Below the pieces are notes generated by a model. It was not told the origin of the DNA, did not search any database, and saw only the letters and a list, made by a program, of their open reading frames with translations. DNA of 64,000 nt from Ottelia alismoides. Lineage: Eukaryota; Streptophyta; Magnoliopsida; Alismatales; Hydrocharitaceae. The stretch lies in NCBI GenBank assembly GCA_037367405.1, contig JAZKJV010008884.1:682001-746000 (forward strand), read 5' to 3'. Each line of letters starts with the position of its first letter. The first letter of the stretch is position 1. Below, one piece after another: positions 44,132-55,999 of the stretch. The translations under genes and the position numbers were made by a program.

Positions 44132-45443
44132 TGTTAATTTACAATTGGAAAAAGATCAATCTCCCAACTAGGGCTTCCAAAAATTAGCAACAAGCAGTGT
44201 CACCTTCGTCACTCCCTTCATGAAAATTACGAGCCTAGGTGGCAACGACATATGCTCCTCCAGGTCCACATTTCGAACATATGCAAAGAGGGGGTTTCAG
44301 AAATCAATCCATGTTCCCATGTAACCACCTAAAATTATCAAAAGGAAACATGACTCATGTTTTTACACCCTTTCAGTCTTCCTTTTTCAGGAAGTTTTGG
44401 GACATGATTGAGGGAGAATGTGTTTGCGATGGTCAAGGAACTCATTCAATGGAACTCCGATTTTGAGCATCCAACCCACTCCACTCCATTTTTCTTTTGC
44501 CCAAGAAAAATGTCGCTATCATAGAGGAGGATTTTCATCTTATTGCATTGTCTAAAGTAGCTTACATAATTGTTGTGAAGCTATTGGCCAATCGGCTTAG
44601 AGATGTTCTTGGATGGGTCTTTTCTCCGAACCATGTAGTGTTTTTCAACCTAGACGACAAACTAGAAGAGGCACAAGGTTAAGAGGATGAATTGGAAGGT
44701 GGACTTTTCTAATGCTTATGAATATGTGAATTGATACTTCATCTAGACTTTCTTGCATCATTGTGGTTTTCCACATATCTAGATCTCCTGGACTAAGTGA
44801 TGCACTACTACAGTTTCTAATGTGGTTTTAATCATTGGGCTTCCTCATGGAGGCTTTTTCTCCTTACAAAGAAGGGTGAGACAGGGACTCCCATTATCGC
44901 TCATAATTGTTTGTTTGTTTGTTTTTCAGAAACAAAAGGGAACTCATCATAAGAGATGAGCACCCTATCTCAGATTTTCATTAACAAAAAGGAGTACATA
45001 TGTTACAAGGACCAAGTTTCAAAGAGAGGTTTTGAGTGTTCTAACACATTTTCTATATAAAGTCTCAACCCATGAAATTTACTCCATTTCGTGCAAGCTA
45101 CAGAGCCCAAGTCACAGTAATCGCATGCAATCTTCTTTCCTTTGTGCCTTTCCAACCAATGCCAATGGAATCCCAAAGACCTCAGAGTGATTCTGCGAAA
45201 TCTCATTAAGGCAAGCACTCCACGTTCTTTACATGTGTGGACACCGAGGATCGATGTCCACGCATGTAAAGAACAGGTGATCGATGTCCTCTTGAGCCTG
45301 CATCATGCGCAAACCGCAGCAGCTCCCGGTACATGTCTACCCCTCCTGGCAACCACCAAGATGAACCCTCTTCTGAGAAGCCAAAGGAACACATTTACCC
45401 TCCTTGAAATCCTTCATAGCCAGATACTTGCATACTCTCCAGC

Positions 45444-45638
45444 ATGGCCTCAAATTTTAGCGAAATTCGGTCGAATTTCTGTCGAATATCGATATCCAGT
45501 CGAAATCGAAATTCGACCGAAATGACCGAAATATGGGGTCCTAGTATAAAAAATGTCCGAAATTCCGGTCGAAATTCCAACGAAATTCTGTTTTGGTCGA
45601 TACCAAAAGGGTGACCGAAACTGACATTTAGGGCCTTG
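45444..45638 (-). mobile_element. MULE-like MITE, TTTCGGTC family (copy d)
   Basis: A 195-base element starts ATGGCCTCAAATTTTAGCG and ends GACATTTAGGGCCTTG, flanked by CTCTCCAGC (45435-45443) and CTCTCCAGA (45639-45647), 8 of 9 identical. It is inside LINE-I, same orientation as copy c. Confidence 0.83.
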
Positions 45639-46296
45639 CTCTCCAGAAATAATGCCAGGGTCAAAGACAGCAGAAGAACAAACGACCTTTTATGCATTTT
45701 GACAAAAAAGCGCCCATCAGGCCAAATCCACAAGTCCAACCCCTCCATTAGGTAGGGTACCTATGCAAGAAAGTTGAAAAGTACAAGAATTCCTCCAGCC
45801 ATTGATCCGAGAATTGAGAAATAAAATGAGGTGTCCAAGCACCCCCAGACCAATAAGACCCTACTGTTGCATTACGGTCAACAACCAAAGTAAAGAGTCA
45901 TGCGTAGTGATCACAAAATGGTCCCTCTTTTGTTCATTCATCAGTCCAAAATCTAAAGATGGTTCTATCCCCCATCACAGGTCTCAAGGATGAGACAAAC
46001 TCAGGAAGCATGGCGTAGATAAATACCTTTCAAAAAGTAGGTGGGATATTACCACCTCCCTTTCATCAACCAGGTCAGTCATGACCCCATAAACCAACCA
46101 TACCAATCTCGTAAGCAGATCTCTACCATCACCCCGAATCCGAGCTATCCATTTCGCCAACAAGGTCTTGTTCATCTCCAACTTTGGGGCCACAAGACCA
46201 CCCTCACTCACAGGTCGAGTAACAAAATCCCAATCTACTAGAGGAATGCCTGAAAAGTCACGTGAAGATGACCAGAAGAACCTCTTCATCATCGAC

Positions 46297-46777
46297 TAAA
46301 AGGAAAGCGACCGAGTATACCACATACTCTCCCGCATGCCCATACTCGATAGCCTTGCCGCTTCGAGTATGATGAAACGGACATGTATGCGGGTCGACCC
46401 GCATACTCGACCGAGTATACCCCTATGTGACCGCCTATTCGGTCGCTTTTCTAATAAAAAAATATATACCCCAAACCCAAATAACCCCACCCGCCTTAAA
46501 CTAAAAGTCATATGTTCTTTTAATTGATGGTTTTGCTCATTTGACTCTATATTTAATTTTTACCCCAATAGTTTTGTTCCTTGTACATTCAATTCTTTAT
46601 TATTATAATCAAAAGAAGTAATATTTGGAGGATATTAACATAATATTAAATATTTATATATTTTATTAATAAAAAATACCAAACTGAATAAAACCGCATA
46701 CTCTCCCGCATACTGAATACTTTTTACGCAATGACCCCTCTGATTGAATATCGCATACCGCCTTCCAGAGCTTCGCT
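46297..46777. mobile_element. Candidate non-autonomous element rich in GTATGCGG words
   Basis: LINE-I coding sequence is interrupted between the end of the RT-associated region and MMKRFFW. The inserted DNA has GGAAAGCGACCGAGTATAC at the left and GAATATCGCATACCGCCTTC at the right, roughly inverted. CGAGTATACC, CCCGCATAC and ATACTCTCCCGCATAC recur at both ends, with an AT-rich centre. I found no target duplication, so edges are approximate. Confidence 0.5.
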
Positions 46778-49599
46778 CTAGACAAAGACATCAACAAGCA
46801 TAAAGATAGGAAAAGATCGAGATTGTCAATAAAACTGCCTTCATCAGTCCAAGTCGCCCGCCCCCCAACAACCGGAAAGACAACACACCTTCCAACCGAT
46901 CAATTTTTCGTCCAGCTTCTCAAGCAAAAGCTATCAATTGTTTGCCTCGGTCCCCCACTCACGAGCGAAAGCCTTAGGTACAACGGGTAGAGTCAGTTCG
47001 CCTAGGTGTTCCAAAAAAACTTCGCACTTTGTCGTCAGATCTGTAAACATGATGAAAGGGACAAAGATGTATTTACTCCCCTTCAACTTAAGACCGGAAA
47101 CCTCCTCGAAGATATCCAACAGCGCATTGATGCCCTTGCACTCTATAGGACTACCTTCAACAAAGAAGATCGTGTCATCTGCATATTGTAGGATCATTGA
47201 TAGAAATGTCCTTTCTGGTAAACCCTCCGAAGAAGCCTCCATGGAGGGCCAACCTAACCATGATCATGAGCACGCTAGCCACAATGACATGTGGTAATGG
47301 AGCGCGGGTGCACCCCAGTCGAACATCCCTCTGAGGTTGGAAAAAATCTCCTTCAGGCATGCCATTGATCAGGATAGACAAAGAGGTTTTTGTGATACAT
47401 CTTTCCATCCAGGAAATCTAGAGATCCGGGCAACCTCATTCGTGAAAGAAGGCCCAGATGAATTTCCAAGAAACACGATCATATGCTTTGGCAAAGTCTC
47501 CCTGAGACCTCCTCTTCCACTGCCACAATCTGAAGCCATGACCACACCATCTAGCAACTGACAATCAATGAAGCTGATTACTCAAGCAAGATGATGGAAT
47601 CTAGAACCCCAACTGAGATGATTAGCCACAATCTTGGCCAAGATAGATCGTGTTAGACACTGCCATCGCTAATGCTACCTACCTTTTAGGAAGCAAAAAG
47701 GTAAGTACACAATTCAAACACTCCAACACTAAGCTGGCATCTCTGAAGTCGCGCAAGGTTGCTAGTAAATCAGCCCCTACCTCCTCCCAGAACTGCTTAA
47801 AAACAAGAGGAGGCCATCGGGGTCCAACAATCCATCGATGTTCAACCCGAAGATGGGTGAGTTTATCTCCCCAAGGTGAAGTTTAAGTGAGGATGTTTAT
47901 ATGTGATGCAGAAATGCAAGATACCTCGCGTCAAGCCCGTCGCACTTATGTTTGTTCTAGTTATTAATGCTTTGACATTGATGGTAAATAGAGTTGTAAG
48001 AGGTGGCTTTTATGTTGGCTATATATGAGAGGATTTCTCCTTGTCTATCTTACAGCTCAATGACATGACCCTTTTTACGAAAGATGGGGCATCAAGTTTT
48101 AGAGGCTTCTTTGTAGCTTTTGATATGTTTGGTGATGTTTTAAAATTGAGGATCAACGGGCACAGTATGTTTCTGTGCCCTTTAGTCTGAGCTCTGAGGA
48201 GGCTTTGTGTTGTGAATCATGGCTGAAGACTCCCCAAGCATGGTTACCCATGCATTACCTTGAGCTACCATTGGCGTAAGGTACACTAAGACAGTGAGAT
48301 CGATTTCCCTTGGTTAAGAAGATGGAGAGAAGATTGGTAGTTTGGAAATCTTCATGCCTATCCACAGAAGGAAGATTGTGTTGGTTAAATATGACCGCTT
48401 TGTTATCCATACTTTTTCCTATCCTTTAGACTTCTTCTGATCAAATATTAGGTGAAGACTTGATTCTACCATGAGGAGCTTCTTTTGGTCCTCTTCGGGT
48501 GACTTCACATATATCAATCTAGTCGAGTAGAAGACATTTACTTCGCAAAAGGAAGATTCTGGACATCATTAGTCTAAAGGAAATGAATAAGGCCCTTAAA
48601 TCCAAAAGGATCTGTCTCATATGAGTGATAGTGTTTATCTGCTTTGTTTTCTGGTTCGAAAGATCTATGGGTTCTACCCTCGCTTTCCTATGCTTCAGAT
48701 GGTCAGTAACTCTCCCACGACCTATTCGAGGGGTTGCTATTATCTGTTGTCGAATGTCCCGTCATCCTTGCGATCTATCGTGGGAGATGGGCATGGACTC
48801 ACTTTTCATTGTCACGGCTAGACAAAAAACGGGGCTCTATGTGAGCGATTCCCTCGCTTGTTTACTTTAGTGATGCATCCGAAAGCTTCGATGGTAGGAG
48901 CATAGAATGGTGATTCCTACTTTTCACTCTTTAGATCTGATCTCTTTAATCAAAGATTGGTTGACTTCATGTCTTTGATGGATTCTCCGATGGTGTAAGA
49001 CTATCCCTAATCTGGACACGGCCATTAGACATGGTGTGATGGTACACTCTTGATTAAGAAAGCCTACAAGGTCTTATAAGTTCATTGGTTTTTGACTCAA
49101 GGGTTGCATTGACGATTGCAAGCCGTTTTGGAACTAGAAGTTGTTGATCCGGGTAAAGATCGTCCTTTAATTGTTGAGGTGCAAGAGAGTGATGATTGGG
49201 GCAAGGCTTACTTGACTCTTTCAAGGTGTTAATGCATTGTGTGATGTTGTTTGCTATAATGTGAAGACACGGGTCGTCTTTTCTTTCTTCGTAATAAATC
49301 TAAGGACGGCTGGAACAAGGTTGGCATACCGTTGGTGGCAAATGATTACGCATCCACATTTTAAGACCCGTTTGTGCAGATATCATGAGTCTGACAAGTA
49401 TATGTCCTTTGTCGTTGCACTGGTTTGGGCTCTCTAGCTGGCAAGAAATGGTGTCGAGGTTAGTCAAAGAGATTTTGCGTAGAGAATGTAATAAAGTTTC
49501 TCATTTAATGGAAGCACTGGCGAAGAATTCGAGGTGAAGATTAGAGAAGATAACATCCAAAAGAAAGATTATTGTTGATACTTGAGATCAATTTTGCAA

Positions 49600-50115
49600 C
49601 ATGATGAGTAACATGATGAGGAAAAGTTACTCATAAAATAAATGCTAGTTAGCTAACTGGAGAGGAGACTATATTGTTCTATGTGATAAGAAAGCTCCTT
49701 CGAAAATTAAAGGAAAGTGTTATAAAGAAACAGTGAGACCTATAATGGATGCATGATCAAACACGAAAAGATCGTAATCGGGACGATGTGATCAGAAGAA
49801 AGGTTGGTGTAACTTCGATGAAGGATAAGATGAGAGAAAACTGCTCGGTGGTTTAGCCATTTTCAAAGGAGTTCCGCAATGTATGTTGATGCACCAGATA
49901 TAACTTAGAAGATGTGAGATTTGAAATATTGAATCGACTAAGAGAGGGCGAGGGGAGCCCAAGAAGTGTTGGAAGGAAACTATCCACAGGGGCCTTAATT
50001 ATTTAGATCTAAGTCCGAGAATGATCCAAAATAGATTTGAATGGAGGCAAAGAATCAATATAGTCGACCCTACCTAATATAGGAGAAGGCGTTGTTGTGT
50101 TGTAATGTCATAAAG
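49600..50115 (+). mobile_element. RTE-type LINE 3' fragment
   Basis: The plus strand reads with frameshifts VTHKINAS, LLRKLK, then DRNRDDVIRRKVGVTSMKDK and MREN, and a WRQRI..VDP tail, matching the C-terminus of plant RTE proteins and the 6667-7255 fragment on the other strand. Ends near GGAGAAGGCGTTGTTGTG. Confidence 0.72.
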
Positions 50116-50279
50116 TTTGCCAAATTTTCCTTTGAATTGTGATCTATGCTTGGTGGTGACATCTTAATGTATCTTTATATTGTTGAATCATGTGAATATA
50201 GTATATAAAAAGAAGTTTTTAGGCACGCATCTTATTAGTGAGCACCCTAATTCATTTCAAAAATAAGCTCTTACATCCT

Positions 50280-51850
50280 TCATGCCGAGTCACTCGTCCA
50301 TTATTGACCTATAACTTTTAGCCAATGGCATAAGAGGTTTATCACCTCCCCCTACAACAATTCTCCTGGCAATACCATAGGGACTAGAATGACCGTGGAT
50401 GTGACCAATATGGATGACGATAATAGTGATCTCAATGAACCAATAGACCCCCCACCCCAAAATAGCACCTTGGTGGCCATCCCTCCGATCTTTTTTTGAG
50501 TCGAAAAGAGGGGGTAACACTCAAAGGTGTCCGCCCCAACGATTTATTGGAAGAAAAGAGAAAAGAGGAAGTACAAGAAAAAAAATACAGGACCCACTCC
50601 GCCACTAAACTTGTAGCATGCACCCAAACATTTTCCTTATAGAACCTTTGACCCTCAAAAAGTAGAGCATTTCTAGCAAGCCAAATAGCCCAAACAATAG
50701 CGAGAGCTTGAAGGAGAACCCGACGAGACCGCATTCTGTTCGCCACCAAGGAGCTGCAAACGGAGGCCAAGTCATCCATACAGGCCCAGTTCGGGGCATC
50801 CCTACCCCAAATTGGGGCGGTCTTCTGACACCGGAAGAACAATTGGTCAAGCGATTCAATCTCATCCTCACACATGAGACACATGTCAGAAACTACACCC
50901 ATAAGTCTAGCAAAGCGGTCTCTCGTCATCAATCTTTGCCGACGGAACAACTAGAAAAAGAAGCCAATTCGTTCAAGGAGAGCAAGACCCCACAAAAAGC
51001 CACAGTCCTTACAAAAAGCCTCGGAACACAAAAAAGCCATCCCTCCGATCTTCCATTTATTATAAGACAGTTCTCAATCAATATACATGGTCCCTGAGCT
51101 GACCAAGAAACCCCAAGTACATAGCAAGTGGGCTTGTGCACAAAGTAGACAACGTCACTAACAACTCATGGTAATATGCATTCCCATATGAAGATGTATA
51201 AAGATCGGCTTCTGACGGTTAACAATTAATCTCGAGGCCTCCCCAAAAATATTCAACATGCATCTCACAAAATGCCTAGTCATGAGCACCTTAGATTAAA
51301 AAAAGGTGTCCTCTGCATATTGCAAAAGATGGTATAGTGCCATATTATTGCCTCTCTAACAAATCCCCTTATTCATTTCATGGTATAGATATTTGTGGTG
51401 TCTCTTGCCATGGCATCAAAAGAAAGCAAAAATAATAGCAATGGATAGCCATGCATGACACCCCTTTATAACTGAATCCAACCTCCTTTCGGTCAATCAT
51501 TTAACAAGAAAACATAAAGAGATTGTAATTACACATCTTTTCATCCTAGACACAATAGTCCAGAAGATGTATCCTTCTGAAAGTTGGTCAAAGAACCACT
51601 CATCAAAGTGTCATCGACTTTAATAAAATCCACCTCCCTCCCATACGATGATAAACTCCGAAGTTGCAACAAAGTTCTCCAGAATGGAACACCATTTAAA
51701 GAAGGCACTCTGCACAAGGGAGATAATATCCCCAACATAGTTCTCGATGCGGAGGTTGCGGGCAGTAGATCTAAAAAGATTTTCTACGTCAGGATGTTGA
51801 AGAAAAGAGGGGTTTCGAATGGGTTGCGGCACAGGTGGTGGGTGTAGAAA
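50280..51850 (-). mobile_element. LINE-J: degraded L1-type LINE hosting LINE-K
   Basis: Minus-strand blocks from 51850: DIISLVQSAFFKW with ILENFVATSEF (matching ISPTQSAFIKGRSILDNxLxATE), REVDFIKVDD, a MKRCVITISL block, LLQYAEDTFF (YADD changed to YAED) and LNIFGEASRLIVNRQK. It resumes at 50475 after LINE-K. Strongly decayed. Confidence 0.68.
50493..51035 (-). mobile_element. LINE-K: 543-bp 5'-truncated LINE with 17-bp duplication
   Basis: The minus strand encodes the final L1 ORF2 segment: RQRLMTRDRFARLMGVV, finger CLMCEDEIESLDQLFFRCQK, IVWAIWLARNALLFEGQRF and EWVLYFF. A short 3' untranslated region and A7 tail (complement of 50491-50497) follow. A perfect 17-bp duplication GCCATCCCTCCGATCTT (50476-50492 and 51036-51052) flanks it. 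One of the most recent insertions, inside LINE-J. Confidence 0.9.
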
Positions 51851-51880
51851 TGGCAGGGTCAACCCCTTTGGTTAAAAAAT

Positions 51881-54800
51881 GAGGTTACTTATGAGGAACG
51901 TGTGTGTCCTGGTACAACCGAAAAAGAGAAGCATGGTTAGGTCCATGATGGACGCATGGAGTTTGGATATTGTTTGTTTGTAGGAAACAAAGACCAGCTC
52001 TTGGGAGTCGGTGAGATGGGACTCCATCACGGGTGCTCACCGGAGCGAGTTCCGAGCAACGTTGGCAAACAGATCATCTGGTGGTATGGTGGTGACCTGG
52101 AATGGAGAGTTGTTTGAGCTCCTCAAGGAGATGATCATGACGCATTCTACGTCAGTGTTGACAAACAAGTGTGATTGGTGGCAATACTTGATTTCGTATG
52201 TCTACGGGATTACGGGAGCTGACTCTAATGTGGGCTTGTGGGACGAAATGCGGTTGAGAACACGTTTTCCCGAGGAGGCTTGGATTGTGGGGAGGTGATT
52301 TCAACGTTATGCTCTGCGTCGACGACCCTGGATCGGGTAGGTTCGGTGAGCTGGTGGAGGAGCTCGCCATGGACGTGATGGACGCTACCAATAGCAAGTA
52401 CACCTTGAGGAGCTCGACATCTCGGTCGTGCATTGATAGGTTTCTTGTGTCCACATAGGCTCTGGAGCATCTCAGCTCAGTTGTGGTCACGTTTTTGCTG
52501 AGATCGAGGTCAGATCACACACCATTATGCCTCGACTATCGCAAGGGACCGATGGTAGAGGGTCATCCTCGTAGATTAGGTCCTCGAGTTTGAGCGGAGT
52601 TGGCTTTTGGAGGACGATTTCAGGGAGATGGTCAATGCTTTTTGGTCGGGTTGATCGTGGAAGGTCCGCCATGGTGAGGTTTTCAAAGAAGATGACGGCT
52701 TTGCGGCACAGATATGTGGCTTTCAAGAGGGAGAGTCGTTCTCAACTTGAGTTGAGAAGAAATCAAGAGTAGGACGAGATAGTTAGGTTAGACCTGCTTG
52801 AAGATGGGAGGGATTTGGAGGAGGGGAGCTGGAGGTTCGGGGTCTGGTCCAAAAGAATTTGGAGGAGGAGGATAGAAAGAGGGAGTGTGAATGGAGGCAA
52901 AGGTCAAGGTAGAGGAGGGTAAAAGAAGGGGATGCGAACACCAGATTCTTTCACACTGTGACTAGTGGATGAAGGAGAAGAAACATGATTCATTCGGTGA
53001 AGGTAAGGAGAGAGGATTTTGAGTGTGAGAGGGAGATCGTGGGGGCAGTCAAAAAATATTTTAAGGACATGATCAGGCATGCCCCACACGACGGGTCGCG
53101 TTGGCTTAGCGGTGTGGGTCAAGTTAAGGAATTGGATTTGTTGGCTTTAACGAGGCACTTTGACTTGGTGGAAGTCCAAGAGGCCATTCTCAGTCTTAAC
53201 CAGGAGGGAAGCCCGGGACCGAATGGGTTTTCGGTTTTTTGCAGATAATTCTAGGAGGTGATTGCTACATATATTCATGGAGATCTTGGCGAAATTTGAG
53301 GGTAACTTTGGTTTTGACAGACTTAACTGCTCTTTCACTTTTTTGCTCTCGAAGAAGGAGGTGGCAACCAAGATTGAGGACTACAGGCCAATCGCTTTAT
53401 CTAGCGCAGCCTATCTTATTGTGGCCAGGACTCTAGCGAACTGATTGAGGGGATTCGTGCCAAAGATAATCTCGCCTACGCAGAGCGCTTTTTAGCCTGA
53501 TCGACAGTTCATGAATAGTGTTGTGGCGACGTTAGAGATGCTGGCGGATTGGCAGAGAAGGAGTCTGGATGGGGTGCTTTGGAAGGTCGATTTCTCAAAG
53601 GCTTACAACAATGTGGATTGGTAGTTCATCTGGGTCTCACTTCACAGAAGGGGTTTCCCGCAGAAGTGGATAGGATGGATGAAGAGGTGTGTCACGACAT
53701 CATCATGTGTGGTGTTGATAAATGGGCAGACAAAGGGAGGTTTTCTAGCCTCAACAAGAAGTTTGACAAGGGTGCTCGTTGGCTCCTTTGCTCTTTGTCC
53801 TAGTGGCAGATGCTCTAATAGTTATGGTAGATCGTGTTGTCTGAGGAGGTTTGTGAAGAGGATACTATATGGACAGGATTCCCATACCCATCTGGTAGTA
53901 TGTTGATGACACGGTTCTCTTCATGGAGGGAGGAGCGGATAACTGCAAGGTCTTCTCAATGGTATTGCATATCTTTGGGGAGGTCTAAGGGCTGAAGTTG
54001 AACAGAGATAAATCGACTTTCGTCCCGTTGGGTTTGGTGAAGGGGGAGATTGATTTGTGTATGTGAGATGGCTGAGGTCTCCTCGAGGGGATCTTCCGAT
54101 GTGGTACCTAGGCATCCCGTTGGTGTCGAATCGTTTACGCACTGCGGATTGGGTACCTGTGATTGAGAAATTGGAGCAGAGGCTTGCAAGGTAGAAATCA
54201 GTTTGCATGTCTAGGAGAGGTAGGTTGGTTATGTTGAAATTGATGCTTTCAACGATCCCAATTTTTTTACTCCCGTCAAATATGCTGCCTGCGGGGGTCA
54301 GGCAAAACACGGAATCCATAATGAGGCGGCTTTTCTGGTCGTCATCCGAACAATCAGCTGTCTTTCATTTGGTGGACTAGAACTCGATATTGTGTCCAAA
54401 GGAGGAAGGCGGACTTGGAGTACGCAGCTTGGAGGAGATGAACAAAGCCCTGCTCGGCAAATGGGTTGCTAGAATTTGGGGCGATTGTGATAGCCTCGTT
54501 TGCAATCTAATTAGGAAAATATATGGATTCGGTGCTTATTTCCCTACTAGTGTGGACCTTGGTGTGACGCCTTCATATTTCTGGCGGGGAATAAGCATGG
54601 CAGCGCAGGAACTCGGACATTTTTGAGACTGGTGGTTGGCAGATGGTACGGACTTAAGGTTTTGGACGACTGGAGTGAGGAAGGAGTTTTAGCCGCAAGA
54701 TTTTTGTGGCTGAGATCATTGGTGTTGCACCCTGAATGCTCGGTGACGGAAGCGTGGGATGGTCATTCTTTCTTCCTGCAATTTAGATCTAAGCTCTCAG

Positions 54801-55488
54801 ATCAAAGACTAGAGGAGCTCATGACTTTGCTTGAGGAATTAGAGGGGGTGACTAGGCCTACTGACGGTCAGGATTGCTGGACATGGCGTGATGGGTCGTA
54901 TTCGATAGGGAAGGCTTACAGAGCTCTCAAGAGGTCTGCAGTCTTTGATCCTGGGGGGTTTGTGGCTGACTGCATGCGTTTTTGGAACTGGAAGATTCCA
55001 AGTCGAATGAAGGTTTTCCTTTGGATTCTCATGAGGGGTAGAGCTATTGACAAGAGAAAGGATCGGGCGCTTCGTACCTGGGGCAAGCCAAGTTTGCCCT
55101 ATATGCCAGGAGGCCGTAGAGGATATTGAACATTACTTCTTCTTACCTCGGCTTGGTGGAAATATGGAATTGTGTTGGCAATCGGGAGGTAAGGACGGGC
55201 GAGCATTGGGATTTTAGGAATCAGTTGGTTCGGACTGGAGGGGGGACATCAAAAAATATTGCACTCCTTTGTATGTCTGGCGCGAAATGGGTTGATCTTT
55301 CGGTAGGCTCGAATTCTGAGTGATAATGTTGTGGGGCATGCAAATGTAATATATGAGAGATGGACTTTGTAATGCATAATCTGTGACTCGCGGTTGTATT
55401 CGATGTAATTTTTTCTTTCTCTTTGGTGAATAAATGGTGAAGTTTTGGGGCTTACACCTATACAATGTACACTTTTTCTTTCAAAAAA
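51881..55488 (+). mobile_element. LINE-L: L1-type LINE, ORF2 nearly complete in length
   Basis: The element spans a full ORF2 order on the plus strand from a degraded ORF2 start at 51882 to an A-run at 55481-55487. No ORF1 precedes it, so it is 5'-truncated at about the ORF2 start or abuts LINE-J there. Target duplication not identified. Confidence 0.75.
51882..55400 (+). pseudogene. LINE-L ORF2 (endonuclease, RT, zf-RVT)
   Basis: It opens MRLLMRNVCVLVQPKKRSMV with ETKTSSWE (catalytic Glu, preceded by a stop). GGMVVTWNGE and a frame-broken GDFNV-like region follow, then SRSCIDRFLVST and RSRSDHTPLCLDY (Asp-His). The linker and RT (from about 53160) include SLNQEGSPGPNGFS, KIEDYRPIALSSAAYLIVAR, SLDGVLWKVDFSKAYNNVDW, RCVTTSSCVVLINGQTKGGF and YVDDTVLFMEGGADN (YVDD intact). 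Later blocks are MWYLGIPLV, GGLGVRSLEEMNKALLGKW and DGQDCWTWRDGSYSIGKAYR. At least ten stops or frameshifts are visible. Confidence 0.8.
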
Positions 55489-55999
55489 ACACGCACCCAG
55501 ATCCACCAGCTCCATGAACCACCACCATAATCAATCCAAAACAATCTGAAACGGGAGGCCATAGCAACCCAGATGTCGATCATCTCCTCCACCAAGACAA
55601 TAAATCACATTTCTTTGTCTTCCATCATTAGCATATAAGTGAAAGGATCCTGAATATATGTACCATGCTTCATCCACCTCTATCTCGAATTTTGTCCCCA
55701 TTCATTTCCCTTGTCTTGTCCTTGTTTCGCATGTCACCCCTCTCCTCATTCAACAATCATCTTCTCAGCACAGTGCTCCTCCTGGCATATCGCTCAATCT
55801 TCAAGCTATGTTAATACTCCAAGATGTATAGATTTTAGCCTAGCATACAAACTTTAGGTCATCTTTGACCCACTCAAATCTCTTCTCCTTTGTTCTTCTA
55901 CATGTCCTAGAAATTAAGTTCTCAAAACTTGAAATATGGTCCAATGTATCCTCTCTCTAACATTTTTTTGAATCATCTCCCTAACACTTAAGTGTGGGC
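55489..55999. other. MED12 intron 1, unassigned
   Basis: No coding similarity or terminal repeats recognised between the LINE-L tail and the next LINE fragment. Confidence 0.45.

Larger units (their letters stand above)
38290..44170 (-). mobile_element. LINE-G: L1-type LINE split by a solo LTR and C6
   Basis: Minus-strand L1 blocks at 41834-43870 (RT, post-RT, zinc finger) continue at 38290-38601 (C-terminus and tail). They are separated exactly by the 3.2-kb solo LTR. Removing the LTR and one 5-bp duplication lets the frame run on from FSCPSSAHT into WNVTSISW. The tail includes WAIWCARN-like sequence in one frame. The 5' part beyond C6 (44094-44170) is poorly readable. Confidence 0.78.
44921..47940 (-). 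mobile_element. LINE-I: L1-type LINE inserted antisense in LINE-H
   Basis: Minus-strand blocks from 47885 down: a FLKQFWEEVGAD-like RT entry, SWMERCITKTSLSILINGMP, ILQYADDTIFFVEGSPIECK (YADD intact), LDIFEEVSGLKLKGSK, EKLDEKLIGWK, MMKRFFWSSSRDFSGIPLVD, MNKTLLAKWIARIRGDG, and a finger ending EDIDHLFFTC near 45290. Flanks CGCTCATAATTGTTTGTT (44898-44915) and CGCACTTATGTTTGTTC (47941-47957) are similar and suggest a target duplication. It is 5'-truncated in the RT N-terminus and is hit by MITE d and the 46297-46777 element. Confidence 0.78.
44370..49560 (+). mobile_element. LINE-H: L1-type LINE hosting LINE-I
   Basis: Plus-strand L1 sequence runs 44370-44920 (FFRKFWDMIEGE, IFLLPKKNVAIIEEDFHLIA, KLLANRLRDVLG, then RRVRQGLPLS) and resumes at 47957 (FVLVINALTLMVNRVVRGGF, LVKKMERRLVVWKSS, LKEMNKALKSK and a degraded zf-RVT part to about 49560). 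The join falls inside the conserved RQGxPLSPxLFVLVxxAL block, so LINE-I split one element. Stops are frequent. Confidence 0.77.

Noticed and set aside
55214..55515. Minus-strand ORFs at the end of LINE-L as genes
   Set aside because: They are complements of the LINE-L 3' region and contain no recognised motif.
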